Shown: positions 17,840 to 27,070 of the stretch, in pieces
Numbering within the stretch: the stretch's first letter is position 1
Layout: the number at the start of each line of letters is the position of its first letter
Source: an uncultured Acidobacteriota bacterium
GTDB lineage: Bacteria; Acidobacteriota; Blastocatellia; Pyrinomonadales; Pyrinomonadaceae
Direction of reading: 5' to 3'
Assembly: GCA_937873515.1 (NCBI GenBank)
Contig: CALMYB010000010.1
Span: forward strand, 310,001-374,000
DNA: 64,000 nt
The notes under the pieces: generated by a model
The model's database searches: none
What the model was told of the DNA's origin: nothing
The model's input: the letters and a program-made list of their open reading frames with translations, nothing else
Program-made: the position numbers and the translations under genes

Positions 17840-18868
17840 ATGATGAAACTGCTCGAACTTGCAGAAAAAACTGATTCGACGATCGAAAGCGGCGACGCGA
17901 ACATCGAGATCGTGTCAGCCGCGGGCCTTGATCTTGCCGGCGAAGGTGAGGTCACATTTCTGGCGAACCCGAAATATACCGCGCAGATCGGCGAAACACG
18001 GGCGTCCGCCATATTTCTCGGCGAAGGCATCGTGACCAATCGCGAAGATATCGCTATCCTGCGTACAAAAGATCCGTATCTTGCGTACACAAAGGCTTTA
18101 CGAGCATTCTTCCCTGTTGACGAACTCAAGCCATTTATACACTCCTCGGCCGTTATCGATCCGACGGCAACCGTCGATCCCGACACTGAGATCCACGCGA
18201 ATGTCGTCATCGGCAAGAATGCCGTGATCGAAAAAGGCGTGCGGCTGTTCCCCAACGTGACGATCTACGAAGGTGTTAAGGTCGGCGCAGATTCGACGGT
18301 CCATTCCGGAGTGTCGATCCGCGAGAACTGCGAGGTCGGCCAACGCTGTATTATCCACAACAACACAACTCTCGGTTCCGACGGCTTCGGCTACGCAAAG
18401 ACAGCAGAAAAGACGTGGCTAAAGATCCCGCAGACGGGCCGCGTCGTACTGGAAGACGATGTCGAGATCGGTGCGAACACGTCGATCGACTGTGCGTCGG
18501 TCGGCGAAACTCGGATAAAACGCGGGGCAAAGATCGACAACTTAGTGCAGATCGGGCATTCCTGCACGATCGACGAAGACGCTCTTATCTGTGCTCAGAC
18601 CGGCCTTGCGGGAAGTTCGCATATCGGAAAACGCGTCATCCTGACCGGACAGGTCGGTATCGCCGGCCACTTGAAAGTGGGCGACGATGCGATAATCACT
18701 GCGAAATCCGCCACTTCGCACGACGTCGAGGCCGGCAAGGTGATATCGGGCATCCCGGCTTTCGATAACCGCGAATGGCTCCGGTCCGCGGCAGCTTTCA
18801 GGAAACTTGGCGAAATGGCGTCTCGCCTGCGTGCCCTCGAGAAAAAGGTATTCGGCAAAGGAGAGTAG
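17840..18868 (+). CDS. lpxD: UDP-3-O-acylglucosamine N-acyltransferase
   Basis: 342 residues, the usual LpxD size; the start is 17840 or the next Met at 17843. The N-terminal uridine-binding domain (about 1-100) has EGEVTFLANPKY. A left-handed hexapeptide-repeat helix then runs to about residue 310, with DNLVQIGHSCTI carrying the conserved catalytic His. A C-terminal helix ends in LRALEKKVF. It adds the second 3-hydroxyacyl chain in lipid A synthesis at the inner face of the cytoplasmic membrane, so the organism makes lipid A. No other lpx gene is nearby. The next gene starts at the very next base. Confidence 0.95.
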   Translation: MMKLLELAEKTDSTIESGDANIEIVSAAGLDLAGEGEVTFLANPKYTAQIGETRASAIFLGEGIVTNREDIAILRTKDPYLAYTKALRAFFPVDELKPFIHSSAVIDPTATVDPDTEIHANVVIGKNAVIEKGVRLFPNVTIYEGVKVGADSTVHSGVSIRENCEVGQRCIIHNNTTLGSDGFGYAKTAEKTWLKIPQTGRVVLEDDVEIGANTSIDCASVGETRIKRGAKIDNLVQIGHSCTIDEDALICAQTGLAGSSHIGKRVILTGQVGIAGHLKVGDDAIITAKSATSHDVEAGKVISGIPAFDNREWLRSAAAFRKLGEMASRLRALEKKVFGKGE

Positions 18869-19921
18869 ATGAACCGAAAGGAGAAGATCATTGTCGGCAT
18901 TTGCGTGATTTTCACGATAGGGGCGGGCGTTATGCACTATTCCGGTGCAAACCCTATCCTTGCATTCGTCGTTACGGCCGGCGCCTTGGCACTGCTTGCC
19001 GTGATCGTCGGTGAATCGACCGATCAGCTTGGCCGACGTCTGGGACCCGGAGCGACCGGCATCCTTCAGTCTGCTCTTGGCAACTTGCCGGAACTCTTTG
19101 TCTGCATCTTTGCACTGCGTGCAGGCTTGGACACGGTCGTTCAAGCCGCATTGATCGGTTCGATCCTTGGCAACTCGATCTTGGTACTTGGACTCGCTCT
19201 TTTTGTCGGCGGCTTAAAGAATGGCACCCAGCGATTTCGCTCGGAGCCGCCGAAGATGATCGTGACATTGATGCTCATCGCGGTCGCAGCACTCGCGGTG
19301 CCGACGCTCGCAAAAGAGCTTCACACACCCGCAGAATCGCATATCGCAGGCCTCGATTCCTTCGTTGCGATCGTTATGCTCTTGCTCCTCGCCGCAAGTA
19401 TCTACTTCTTTGTCAAGGGCGATCTGGCAGCAGAGAGCACCGGTGCGGAACAGCATGACACGTGGCCCGTTTGGCTGCCGAGCATTATGCTTTTGGGTTC
19501 CGGCGTCGGAGCAGCATTCGTCTCCGACTGGTTTGTCGAAGCGCTTCAGCCGACGATGGAGTTGCTCGGTATCGCACCTGCTTTCGCCGGCCTCGTAGTA
19601 GTAGCAATCGCCGGAAACGCCATCGAGAATCTAGTCGGCGTTCAGCTTGCGTGGCGTAATCAGACGGATTATGCCGTAAGCGTAATTTTGAACGGTTCGC
19701 TTCAGATCGCACTCGGCCTCTTCCCTGTTCTCGTTCTACTCTCTTTCTTCCTCGGCGGCGCCGTACTTTCCTTCATCCTTACGCCGCTCTTGCTCGCGGC
19801 GTTGGTGCTCTCCGTGATCGTCTCGGCATTCATCGTTTACGACGGCGAATCCATTTGGCTTGAGGGTCTTGCTCTAATTGGGCTTTATTGCATCATTGCG
19901 GCGGCATTCTGGTGGGGCTAA
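18869..19921 (+). CDS. CaCA-family cation/proton exchanger (Cax-like)
   Basis: 350 residues, almost entirely hydrophobic with about ten or eleven membrane helices. Two alpha-repeat motifs are present: ALGNLPELFVCIFALRAG at about 70 and GNAIENLVGVQLAW at about 250, each with the GNxxE core of Ca2+/H+ antiporters. A charged, presumably cytosolic loop near residue 190 (KGDLAAESTGAEQHD) separates the halves. The ATG follows directly on the lpxD stop (TAG ATG), so the two are translationally linked. It probably exports Ca2+ in exchange for protons; Na+ or another cation cannot be excluded. Confidence 0.88.
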   Translation: MNRKEKIIVGICVIFTIGAGVMHYSGANPILAFVVTAGALALLAVIVGESTDQLGRRLGPGATGILQSALGNLPELFVCIFALRAGLDTVVQAALIGSILGNSILVLGLALFVGGLKNGTQRFRSEPPKMIVTLMLIAVAALAVPTLAKELHTPAESHIAGLDSFVAIVMLLLLAASIYFFVKGDLAAESTGAEQHDTWPVWLPSIMLLGSGVGAAFVSDWFVEALQPTMELLGIAPAFAGLVVVAIAGNAIENLVGVQLAWRNQTDYAVSVILNGSLQIALGLFPVLVLLSFFLGGAVLSFILTPLLLAALVLSVIVSAFIVYDGESIWLEGLALIGLYCIIAAAFWWG

Positions 19922-19930
19922 AGTAAAGGT

Positions 19931-20383
19931 ATGGCAAACGAAGTATCTGAAAAAGGCTACGACCTGTCGCCGCTGAGTGCCGAACGGGTCTCCGATCTCG
20001 CAAAAGCCCTGACCGATGAACAGGCGCGCGTTCTCCTCGATCACGGCACCGAACCCGCATTTTGCGGAAACCTTCTCGACAACAAGCTCGAAGGCACCTA
20101 TGCATGCCGCCTTTGCGGTCTGCCCCTTTTTTCTTCGGAAAAGAAGTTTCATTCCGGGACAGGCTGGCCGTCGTTCTATGCTCCGTTCGATAAGGATCAT
20201 CTGACCAAGATCGAGGATAATTCCTATGGTATGCGTCGTATCGAGATCCGATGTGCTCGATGCGGGGGCCATCAAGGACACGTTTTTCCGGACGGTCCGC
20301 CGCCGACCGGCCAGCGATACTGCATAAATTCGGAATCACTCGAATTCTTCGAGAAAGGCGAGGAGATACCACAGCGGACTTGA
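19931..20383 (+). CDS. msrB: Peptide-methionine (R)-S-oxide reductase
   Basis: 150 residues. The zinc pairs are CRLCG and CARCG, the fold signature is FHSGTGWPSFYAPF, and the catalytic Cys is in QRYCINSESLEF. HVFPDGPPPTGQRYCIN is typical MsrB. It reduces methionine-R-sulfoxide in oxidised proteins using thioredoxin. There is no signal peptide, so it is cytosolic. A resolving Cys is not obvious beyond those named. The stop overlaps the next start (TGATG). Confidence 0.96.
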   Translation: MANEVSEKGYDLSPLSAERVSDLAKALTDEQARVLLDHGTEPAFCGNLLDNKLEGTYACRLCGLPLFSSEKKFHSGTGWPSFYAPFDKDHLTKIEDNSYGMRRIEIRCARCGGHQGHVFPDGPPPTGQRYCINSESLEFFEKGEEIPQRT

Positions 20384-20781
20384 TGGATAGCCAACCGATC
20401 GTTCTTTTTGACGGTGTCTGCAATTTCTGCGACGGTGCGGTAAACTTCGTGATCGCCCGTGACAAGGCAGGCATCTTTCGCTTTGCTCCGCTCCAGTCCG
20501 AAGCGGGACGCGAACTCGTCGCGAAATACGAGATCCCTGAGGATGTGGATTCCGTGATCCTGATCGACAACGACAGGGCCTATCTGCATTCGGACGCCGC
20601 CCTGCATATCGCAAAAAGACTCGGCGGCGGCTGGAGGTTCCTGACGGCATTTGCGGTCATACCTCGTTTTGTTCGCGACTGGTTTTATCGCATGTTCGCT
20701 AAAAATCGCTATCGGCTTTTTGGTAAGAAGGATGCGTGCATGATGCCGACCCCGGAGATCCGCGAACGTTTCCTTTCTTGA
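20383..20781 (+). CDS. DCC-family thiol-disulfide oxidoreductase-like protein
   Basis: 132 residues from ATG 20383, which overlaps the msrB stop by one base; a longer open frame upstream is only msrB read in another frame. The N-terminal FDGVCNFCDGAVNFVI motif gives the DxxCxxC signature of the DUF393/DCC family, a thioredoxin-like fold. It continues with FRFAPLQSEAGRELV and HSDAALHIAKRLGGGWRFL, both typical. The C-terminal RLFGKKDACMMP is also family-like. The physiological partner is unknown; coupling to msrB suggests a role in thiol redox. Confidence 0.9.
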   Translation: MDSQPIVLFDGVCNFCDGAVNFVIARDKAGIFRFAPLQSEAGRELVAKYEIPEDVDSVILIDNDRAYLHSDAALHIAKRLGGGWRFLTAFAVIPRFVRDWFYRMFAKNRYRLFGKKDACMMPTPEIRERFLS

Positions 20782-20789
20782 GTGTTCCG

Positions 20790-23186
20790 ATGAGTTTTTC
20801 GCTTGAGATATTAGAATTTGGACGATTTCTCGACCTCGTCGCACGGAACGCCCAGACCGCTTCGGGTGCTTCCGTGGTTCGCGCCGCGCGTCCTTTCACG
20901 TCGCGGATCGAACTCAACAAGGCACTCGCCGCCGTCTCCGAAACGCTTAGACTCTCCGAAGAAAAGAACATTTTCTGGACCTTTTCCGGTGTCGAAGATC
21001 CCGACGATTCCCTTGCGATCATCCGCATCGAGAATGCTGCGCTCGATGCTCTCTCTTTGACCGCGATCGCAAGCCTTTGCTCGCAAGCCCTTGCCGCTCG
21101 TTCGCTCGTCGAAGGAGAAAAAGAGTTTTGCCCGACCCTCTGGGAGATCGTCTCGACATTCTCGCCGCGGCTTTCCTCGGCGATCGGTGAGATAACGCGG
21201 AAGGTCCTTCCGGGAGGCGAGATAGATGATTCTGCTTCGCCGGAGCTTGCGAAACTGCGCCGTGAGATAAACGCGCGTCGCGCACAGCTAACACGCTCTC
21301 TCGAATCCGCGATGCGGAATGCCGGAAACGCCATTCAGGACGCGATCGTCACGATACGCAACGACCGTTTCGTGATCCCGGTGAAGGCCGATTTTCGCGG
21401 AAAGGTCGCGGGTGTTGCGCACGGATTCTCCTCCAGCGGCCAGACTGTTTACGTCGAACCTCTAGAAACTATCGATGCAAACAACGAGATACAGAATCTC
21501 AAAGGCCAGGAAGAACGCGAGATCGGACGCATTTTGCATCTGCTGACCGACCTACTACGCGAACATCTTTTTGAGGTCGAAGCCGCCGCCGCAGCCGTCG
21601 CAGAACTCGATGCGATCAAGGCGAAGACGACGTTCGCCCGCGGCTTCAAATGTGTTGTGCCTCGCGTATCCGAGGAGAACACGCTTGACCTGAAAGACGC
21701 GCGTCACCCATTGCTCGAGCAAAATCTTCGAGAGGCGGCCGCCGGTAAGGCCGATAGCAGCATAGATGCTATTGTTCCAAGCAGTTTTACGCTTACTTCC
21801 GAACGCTCGGTGATGATAATTTCGGGTGCGAATGCCGGGGGAAAGACGGTCGTATTGAAGACGGCAGGCTTGCTGAGCCTGATGGCGCTCTCAGGCTTTC
21901 CCGTACCAGCAAAGGAGGCGACAATTCCCCTTTACGCATCTGTCCTCGCGGACATCGGCGACCACCAATCTCTGAACGCCAACCTGTCAACCTTTTCGTC
22001 ACATATGTCGAACATCGCATCAATGGTCGACGAATGTTCTTCGCCGGCACTAATCTTATTGGACGAAGCTGGAACCGGTACTGACCCCGAAGAAGGTTCG
22101 GCACTCGGCGTTGCGATCGTCGATCATTTTCGACGTGAATGTGGTGCGCACGTTATCGCTTCGACACACTACCGCGGCCTGAAAATGTACGCCGCGAACG
22201 ACACGAACGTTGTAAATGCCTCGGTAGAGTTCAACGAGAAGACGCTCGAGCCGACTTATCGACTTTTGACCGGCCTGGCAGGTGCTTCGTCGGGTATCGA
22301 GATCGCACACCGCTTTGGTATCCGCGACGAGATCATCGAGCACGCGCGCGAACATCTAGACACGTCTGCACGCGAGGCGGAAGAATACCTGCAGCGTCTG
22401 CAAACCGAGACGCGGCTCGCCGAAGACCTTCGCGTCGCTCTCGAAGAAGAACGCGAGGCCGTTGCAGCAAAATTCGGTTCGCTCGAAAGCGAAGCCGACA
22501 ATCTGGAAAAGCAGCGAATGCGTGTATTCGAAGCGAAAATGGCGGAATCGCTCGCCGATTTTGAACGACAGTCGAAGGCATTTCTCGAGACGATCGAGGA
22601 CAAGGCCCTAAAAAATCGTCTCGAAAAAGAACGCAGTGCCAGAAAAGCCGAATTGAACCGAGCCATCGTTGAGAAGGTCAGCAAAAAGGCAACTCCGCCA
22701 ACCGCGTTTGCAAGTACGAAACAGAGCACACGCTCAACCGAAAAGATCGAGGTCGGTTCGACCGTAGCAACAAGCTTCGGCAAGGTCGGCAAAGTCGAGC
22801 GGATCGATGACGAAGTCGCACATGTCGTCGTTGGCAACATTCGCTTGCGGCAAAAGGTGAGTGAACTCGCCCTCGCCGAACCCGGAGCAAAAGGCAGCCC
22901 GAAGCCGCAAAGCACACATCGTCCTATCGACGCAGGCGATTCACCCGCAGAGCTCAACCTTATCGGCAAGACGACCGCCGACGCCGAGTACGAACTCGAC
23001 CGCTTTCTCGACGAGGCGTATATGGCAAGTCTCCCGCGGGTACGCATCATCCACGGCTTCGGAACCGGTGCGTTGAAGAACTACGTCCATCATTTTCTTA
23101 AAGCCAGCGATCTCGTCGAACGCTTCGAATTCGCCCCGTCATCCCAAGGCGGAAATGGTGCTACAATTGCAGAGCTGAAGCAGTAA
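20790..23186 (+). CDS. mutS2: Endonuclease MutS2
   Basis: 798 residues from ATG 20790 (MSFSLEILEFGRFLDLVA); an earlier in-frame Met at 20736 lies inside the DCC gene. The core-clamp domain is followed by the MutS-type ATPase with Walker A SGANAGGKT at about 345 and Walker B LILLDEAGTGTDPEEGSAL. A long charged coiled coil covers about 510-640, a KOW-like segment about 650-690, and a C-terminal Smr nuclease domain has LNLIGKTTADAEYELDRF and IIHGFGTGALK. There is no mismatch-recognition domain, as expected for MutS2, which acts in recombination control or stalled-ribosome rescue. It starts 8 bp after the DCC stop. Confidence 0.95.
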   Translation: MSFSLEILEFGRFLDLVARNAQTASGASVVRAARPFTSRIELNKALAAVSETLRLSEEKNIFWTFSGVEDPDDSLAIIRIENAALDALSLTAIASLCSQALAARSLVEGEKEFCPTLWEIVSTFSPRLSSAIGEITRKVLPGGEIDDSASPELAKLRREINARRAQLTRSLESAMRNAGNAIQDAIVTIRNDRFVIPVKADFRGKVAGVAHGFSSSGQTVYVEPLETIDANNEIQNLKGQEEREIGRILHLLTDLLREHLFEVEAAAAAVAELDAIKAKTTFARGFKCVVPRVSEENTLDLKDARHPLLEQNLREAAAGKADSSIDAIVPSSFTLTSERSVMIISGANAGGKTVVLKTAGLLSLMALSGFPVPAKEATIPLYASVLADIGDHQSLNANLSTFSSHMSNIASMVDECSSPALILLDEAGTGTDPEEGSALGVAIVDHFRRECGAHVIASTHYRGLKMYAANDTNVVNASVEFNEKTLEPTYRLLTGLAGASSGIEIAHRFGIRDEIIEHAREHLDTSAREAEEYLQRLQTETRLAEDLRVALEEEREAVAAKFGSLESEADNLEKQRMRVFEAKMAESLADFERQSKAFLETIEDKALKNRLEKERSARKAELNRAIVEKVSKKATPPTAFASTKQSTRSTEKIEVGSTVATSFGKVGKVERIDDEVAHVVVGNIRLRQKVSELALAEPGAKGSPKPQSTHRPIDAGDSPAELNLIGKTTADAEYELDRFLDEAYMASLPRVRIIHGFGTGALKNYVHHFLKASDLVERFEFAPSSQGGNGATIAELKQ

Positions 23187-23187
23187 T

Positions 23188-23223
23188 TTTCAACCGAAGT
23201 TGAAAGACGAATAGGTCTTTTTT
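23188..23223 (+). terminator. Terminator-like double hairpin between mutS2 and dnaG
   Basis: TTTCAAC-CGAA-GTTGAAA (23188-23205) overlaps a second stem, AAAGAC-GAATAG-GTCTTT (23203-23220), followed by TTT. The two stems are mutually exclusive, which could make it a weak terminator or an attenuator ahead of dnaG. Both stems are short and AT-rich. Confidence 0.45.
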
Positions 23224-23254
23224 CAGTGGCTGAGGTTCGGAGATCCCCCAGAAT

Positions 23255-25108
23255 ATGCATTTTCCACAGTACGTGATCGACGATCTGAAGGTGCGTGCCG
23301 ACCTGGTGCGGATAATACAGCCGTATGCTCAGGACTTGAAGAAAAAGGGTGCGAGTTGGATGGCTTGCTGCCCTTTTCATCAGGAAAAGACTCCTTCATT
23401 TTCGGTGAATCCGGCTAAGGGGTTTTACAAGTGTTTTGGGTGCGGGAAAGGCGGAACGGCATTCAATTTCCTGATGGAAATGGAGGGCTTGAACTTCCCG
23501 GAGGCTGTAAAACGCGTCGCCGAGATGTCAGGCTATATGCTGCCGGAGCTCGAAGATGATGAGAGCTTTGCTCGCTCGAAAAAAGCTCGCGAAGAGAAGA
23601 AGGCTCTTGCCGATCAGATAATCGAGCTCAACCAGGTCGCACTTGATTTCTGGCAAAAAGAGTTCGCAGGAAAATCGAAAGACGCGAAAGTAGCGCGGAA
23701 ATATATCGCCGACCGCGGGCTTTCTGATGCGACTATCGAGAACTTTCGGCTCGGTTTTTCTCCCGATAAATGGGATTCCCTTTTAGGATTGCTGCGTGAT
23801 TTCGGCGCGGACGACAAACTGATCACGCAGTCGGGCCTCGTCAGCGTAAACGAAGATAAAGACAGGACTTACGACCGTTTTCGCGGCCGCGTGATGTTCC
23901 CTGTTCTCGATGTTTCGGGGAAACCGGTCGCGTTCGGTGCTCGTGCGATCAAGCCGGACGACAATCCGAAATATCTAAACTCCCCCGAGACCGCAGGCTA
24001 CACAAAAGGCGACAATCTTTACGGCCTCTTCCAGGCAAAGGACGCCATCCGCCGCAAAGGCTTCGCGATCCTCGTCGAAGGCTACCTAGACCTAATCGCC
24101 CTTGTCGAGAACGGCATCGAGAACGTAGTCGCAAGTCTCGGAACGGCATTTACGGACGCACAGGCAAAACTCCTTTCGCGGTTCACCAAACGCATCGTCA
24201 TCAACTACGACGGTGATTCGGCGGGCACGAAGGCCGCACGGCGAGCGATCGAGCTGCTCCTGCCGCATGATTTTGATGTAAAGGTGCTGGTGCTGCCTGA
24301 CGGCAAGGATCCGGACGATTTTGTTCGGCAGAATGGCGAGGCGGAATACAACGTTCTCCGGGGCCGTGCCACGCCGTTTTTGCAGTTCGCACTCTCTGCC
24401 GCCGCCGAAGGCCGCAAACTCTCGAACGCAAAGCAAAAAGCCGAAGCGGTCGAAGAGTTTCTGCCCGTGATCACCGCCATCCGCAACCACGTCCAGCAGC
24501 GTGAGAGCTTCGATCAGGCCATGGATTTCTTCGGTATCGACGATTCGGCGCTGAGGCGCGAACTTTGGCAAAGTTCGACAGGCAAGGCTGCCCCGCATAT
24601 GCAGCGAGCCGACCCGACGCGTTCGCTCTCTCGCGCCGCTCGTGCGAAAGTGACCGTAGCTGAGAAAAATCTGCTGAAGATCCTCGTTCACGACCGCGAA
24701 CTTGCGGCCGCGATCCTTCCGCGGCTCGAACGTACGGACTACGAGAATCTCGCCACGGCAGAGCTTTACGAGGCCTTTATAGCGATCTCGGAGAAAGGCG
24801 ACGAGGTTTCCGCCGCTTCGATCGTCGAGCACCTTGACGGCGACGAAACAACACTCGATCTTGCCCGCGAACTCCTCGTTTCACCGCGGTTTCGCGAAGA
24901 TGATGAAGCGATGGACGACGCCATGGCAGAAGCGGAAAACTGCGTTTTTGCCCTTCGGAATATGGCCATTCGCAACCGGATCGAGGAAATAAGCCGTGAA
25001 GCGGCCATCGCCGAACAGGAGAACGACCCTGCGACCCTCACACGCCTGCTCGAAGAACAGCTCGAACTTGAGAAGATCAGGCGTACTTTGGAGGCCCAAT
25101 ACGCATAA
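23255..25108 (+). CDS. dnaG: DNA primase
   Basis: 617 residues. The N-terminal zinc ribbon has C39-P-F-H42 and C60-x2-C63 (CPFHQEKTPSFS, YKCFGCG). The RNA polymerase domain contains VAFGARAI and a TOPRIM core with EGYLDLIAL and the DGDSAGTKAA metal site. The C-terminal 130 residues fit the DnaB-interacting helical domain. It makes RNA primers for the replisome. It is followed 134 bp later by rpoD, the classic dnaG-rpoD pairing of the macromolecular synthesis operon, here without rpsU. Confidence 0.97.
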   Translation: MHFPQYVIDDLKVRADLVRIIQPYAQDLKKKGASWMACCPFHQEKTPSFSVNPAKGFYKCFGCGKGGTAFNFLMEMEGLNFPEAVKRVAEMSGYMLPELEDDESFARSKKAREEKKALADQIIELNQVALDFWQKEFAGKSKDAKVARKYIADRGLSDATIENFRLGFSPDKWDSLLGLLRDFGADDKLITQSGLVSVNEDKDRTYDRFRGRVMFPVLDVSGKPVAFGARAIKPDDNPKYLNSPETAGYTKGDNLYGLFQAKDAIRRKGFAILVEGYLDLIALVENGIENVVASLGTAFTDAQAKLLSRFTKRIVINYDGDSAGTKAARRAIELLLPHDFDVKVLVLPDGKDPDDFVRQNGEAEYNVLRGRATPFLQFALSAAAEGRKLSNAKQKAEAVEEFLPVITAIRNHVQQRESFDQAMDFFGIDDSALRRELWQSSTGKAAPHMQRADPTRSLSRAARAKVTVAEKNLLKILVHDRELAAAILPRLERTDYENLATAELYEAFIAISEKGDEVSAASIVEHLDGDETTLDLARELLVSPRFREDDEAMDDAMAEAENCVFALRNMAIRNRIEEISREAAIAEQENDPATLTRLLEEQLELEKIRRTLEAQYA

Positions 25109-25242
25109 AAAATGTGTTATACTTTCCAATTTGCTTGGCGGCGGGACCGGCAATGAAACTTTAGCAGTTTGACGAGCGTTAATAGGTATTTTTAGAACAA
25201 CGATTCGGCCCTTAACACAATCGAACACTTTTATCACAGAAT

Positions 25243-26976
25243 ATGGCAGTTGATTACGACGAAAAAGAAGACCTGATGGATCGCCTGCTTGCCCTCGGCA
25301 AGCGAAAGAAGTTCCTTAGTCTCGACGAACTTCACCGCGAGATCCCACAAAATATGATGTCCGAGGACGAACTTGAGGACGTTCTCGAGCGCCTTGAGGG
25401 TGCAAATATCTCTGTCGCAGAATCGGACGCAAAGCTCCTCGAGCGTGCCGGCGACCTTGCCTTGGATGATGCTGATGAGGACGACGAAGATGATGACTCG
25501 GATCTCGACCTTTCGGCCGGCGTCCTAGACAAATCGAACGATCCAGTTCGCCTTTATCTACGCGAAATGGGCGTAGTTCCGCTCTTGAACCGTGAGGGCG
25601 AGGTTTCGATCGCTCAGCGCATCGAACGCGGACAGATCAAGACGCACAAAGCGATCGCCCGCTCGCCCATCGCGATCGAGAGGCTTTTGCAGATCTCCGA
25701 CGAACTTACGACGGGAAAGGCGAGTATCCGCGAAACGGTCGTTTTCTCCGAACAGGCCGAGATCTCGGTCGAAGAAGACAAGGCGGAGGAATACATGCGC
25801 TGGACCCTCGAAGGCTTGGAAAATATCCGCGAGCATTTCAAGACAGCATTAAAAACATGGGTCTCGCTTATCAAAGAACAGGAAAAACTTGCCGGCAAAA
25901 AGGGCGGCAAGCGTCTTTTGACCTTGAAGCGGAAAACCGCTCGTCAGCGCCTTGAGATCGCAACCGAGATCAAGAACCTTAATCTCACGGAGCGTGCGCT
26001 GCAAAAACTGATCGGCTCGATCAGGCAGGTCGTTGACGATATTCGCTCGGCAGAGCGTATCATCAAGCGTTGCGAAGAGAAGATCGCCCGCAAGCCGGTA
26101 CCAAAGACCAAAAAGGAATTGAAGGCTCAGATCGAGGCCGCAAGGTCGGTGCTTGCCGCGATCGAAGACAAATATCATTTGCCGATAGTCGAAATAAAAC
26201 GTTCGTATCACACGATCAGCGTCGGGGAATTCGAGACGAACAAGGCGAAACGCGAACTCGTCGAGGCGAACCTTCGCCTCGTGGTCTCGATCGCTAAAAA
26301 GTACACGAATCGCGGCCTGCAGTTCCTCGACCTCATTCAGGAAGGCAACATCGGCCTGATGAAGGCTGTTGACAAGTTCGAATGGAGACGTGGTTACAAA
26401 TTCTCGACCTACGCGACTTGGTGGATCCGACAGGCGATCACGCGTGCGATCGCCGACCAGGCACGCACGATCCGCATTCCGGTCCACATGATCGAAACGA
26501 TCAATAAACTTATTCGCACCTCGCGTCTGCTCGTGCAGGAACTTGGCCGCGAGCCGACAAGCGAAGAGATCGGAAAGCGGATGGACATCCCCGTCTCGAA
26601 GGTTCGAAAGGTCTTGAAGATCGCGCAGGAACCGATCTCGCTCGAAACGCCGATCGGCGAAGAGGAAGATTCGCATCTTTGCGACTTTATCGAGGACCGC
26701 TCGATCTTGAATCCCGCGGAATCAGTTACGTTCTCGAACCTGCGTGAGATCACAGACGAGGTTCTAGCAACGCTCACGCCGCGTGAGGAAAAGGTCATCA
26801 AGATGCGTTTCGGGCTTGGTAATACAGGTTCGGAACACACGCTCGAAGAGGTCGGGCAGCATTTCGCCGTAACTCGCGAACGTATCCGGCAGATCGAGGC
26901 CAAGGCTTTGAGAAAGCTTCGTCATCCGTCGCGTTCGCGTCGGCTGAAGGCTTTTCTTGAAGGCAAGCAGTCGTAG
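25243..26976 (+). CDS. rpoD: RNA polymerase primary sigma factor (sigma-70)
   Basis: 577 residues. Region 1.1 is recognisable at the N-terminus ([20 protein letters not shown]), followed by a very acidic linker ([15 protein letters not shown]) around residue 75. Region 1.2 is [21 protein letters not shown], then an inserted non-conserved region, region 2 ([23 protein letters not shown] core, [18 protein letters not shown]), region 3 and region 4 with the helix-turn-helix [20 protein letters not shown]. All parts of a group-1 sigma are present. The leader between dnaG and rpoD has a possible -10 (TATACT at 25118) without a convincing -35, so a promoter there is uncertain. Confidence 0.97.
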   Translation: MAVDYDEKEDLMDRLLALGKRKKFLSLDELHREIPQNMMSEDELEDVLERLEGANISVAESDAKLLERAGDLALDDADEDDEDDDSDLDLSAGVLDKSNDPVRLYLREMGVVPLLNREGEVSIAQRIERGQIKTHKAIARSPIAIERLLQISDELTTGKASIRETVVFSEQAEISVEEDKAEEYMRWTLEGLENIREHFKTALKTWVSLIKEQEKLAGKKGGKRLLTLKRKTARQRLEIATEIKNLNLTERALQKLIGSIRQVVDDIRSAERIIKRCEEKIARKPVPKTKKELKAQIEAARSVLAAIEDKYHLPIVEIKRSYHTISVGEFETNKAKRELVEANLRLVVSIAKKYTNRGLQFLDLIQEGNIGLMKAVDKFEWRRGYKFSTYATWWIRQAITRAIADQARTIRIPVHMIETINKLIRTSRLLVQELGREPTSEEIGKRMDIPVSKVRKVLKIAQEPISLETPIGEEEDSHLCDFIEDRSILNPAESVTFSNLREITDEVLATLTPREEKVIKMRFGLGNTGSEHTLEEVGQHFAVTRERIRQIEAKALRKLRHPSRSRRLKAFLEGKQS

Positions 26977-26999
26977 CTGCTCGATCCATATTGAGTCTT

Positions 27000-27058
27000 G
27001 AAAAGCAAGCCATGAATTCGCGGATGAGTCTCATCTATTCGTGCATTCGTGGCTTTTC
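27000..27058. terminator. Long imperfect hairpin between convergent rpoD and ypdA
   Basis: A perfect outer stem GAAAAGC/GCTTTTC closes an imperfect inner stem built from GCCATGAATTCGCG-like and ATTCGTGCATTCGTGGC sequence. It sits in the 94-bp gap between convergent genes and probably ends transcription from both. The right arm (27037-27053) matches, as reverse complement, the 17-bp word at 38549-38565, so this is one member of a dispersed repeat. Confidence 0.6.
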
Positions 27059-27070
27059 TTTTGCTTCAGC

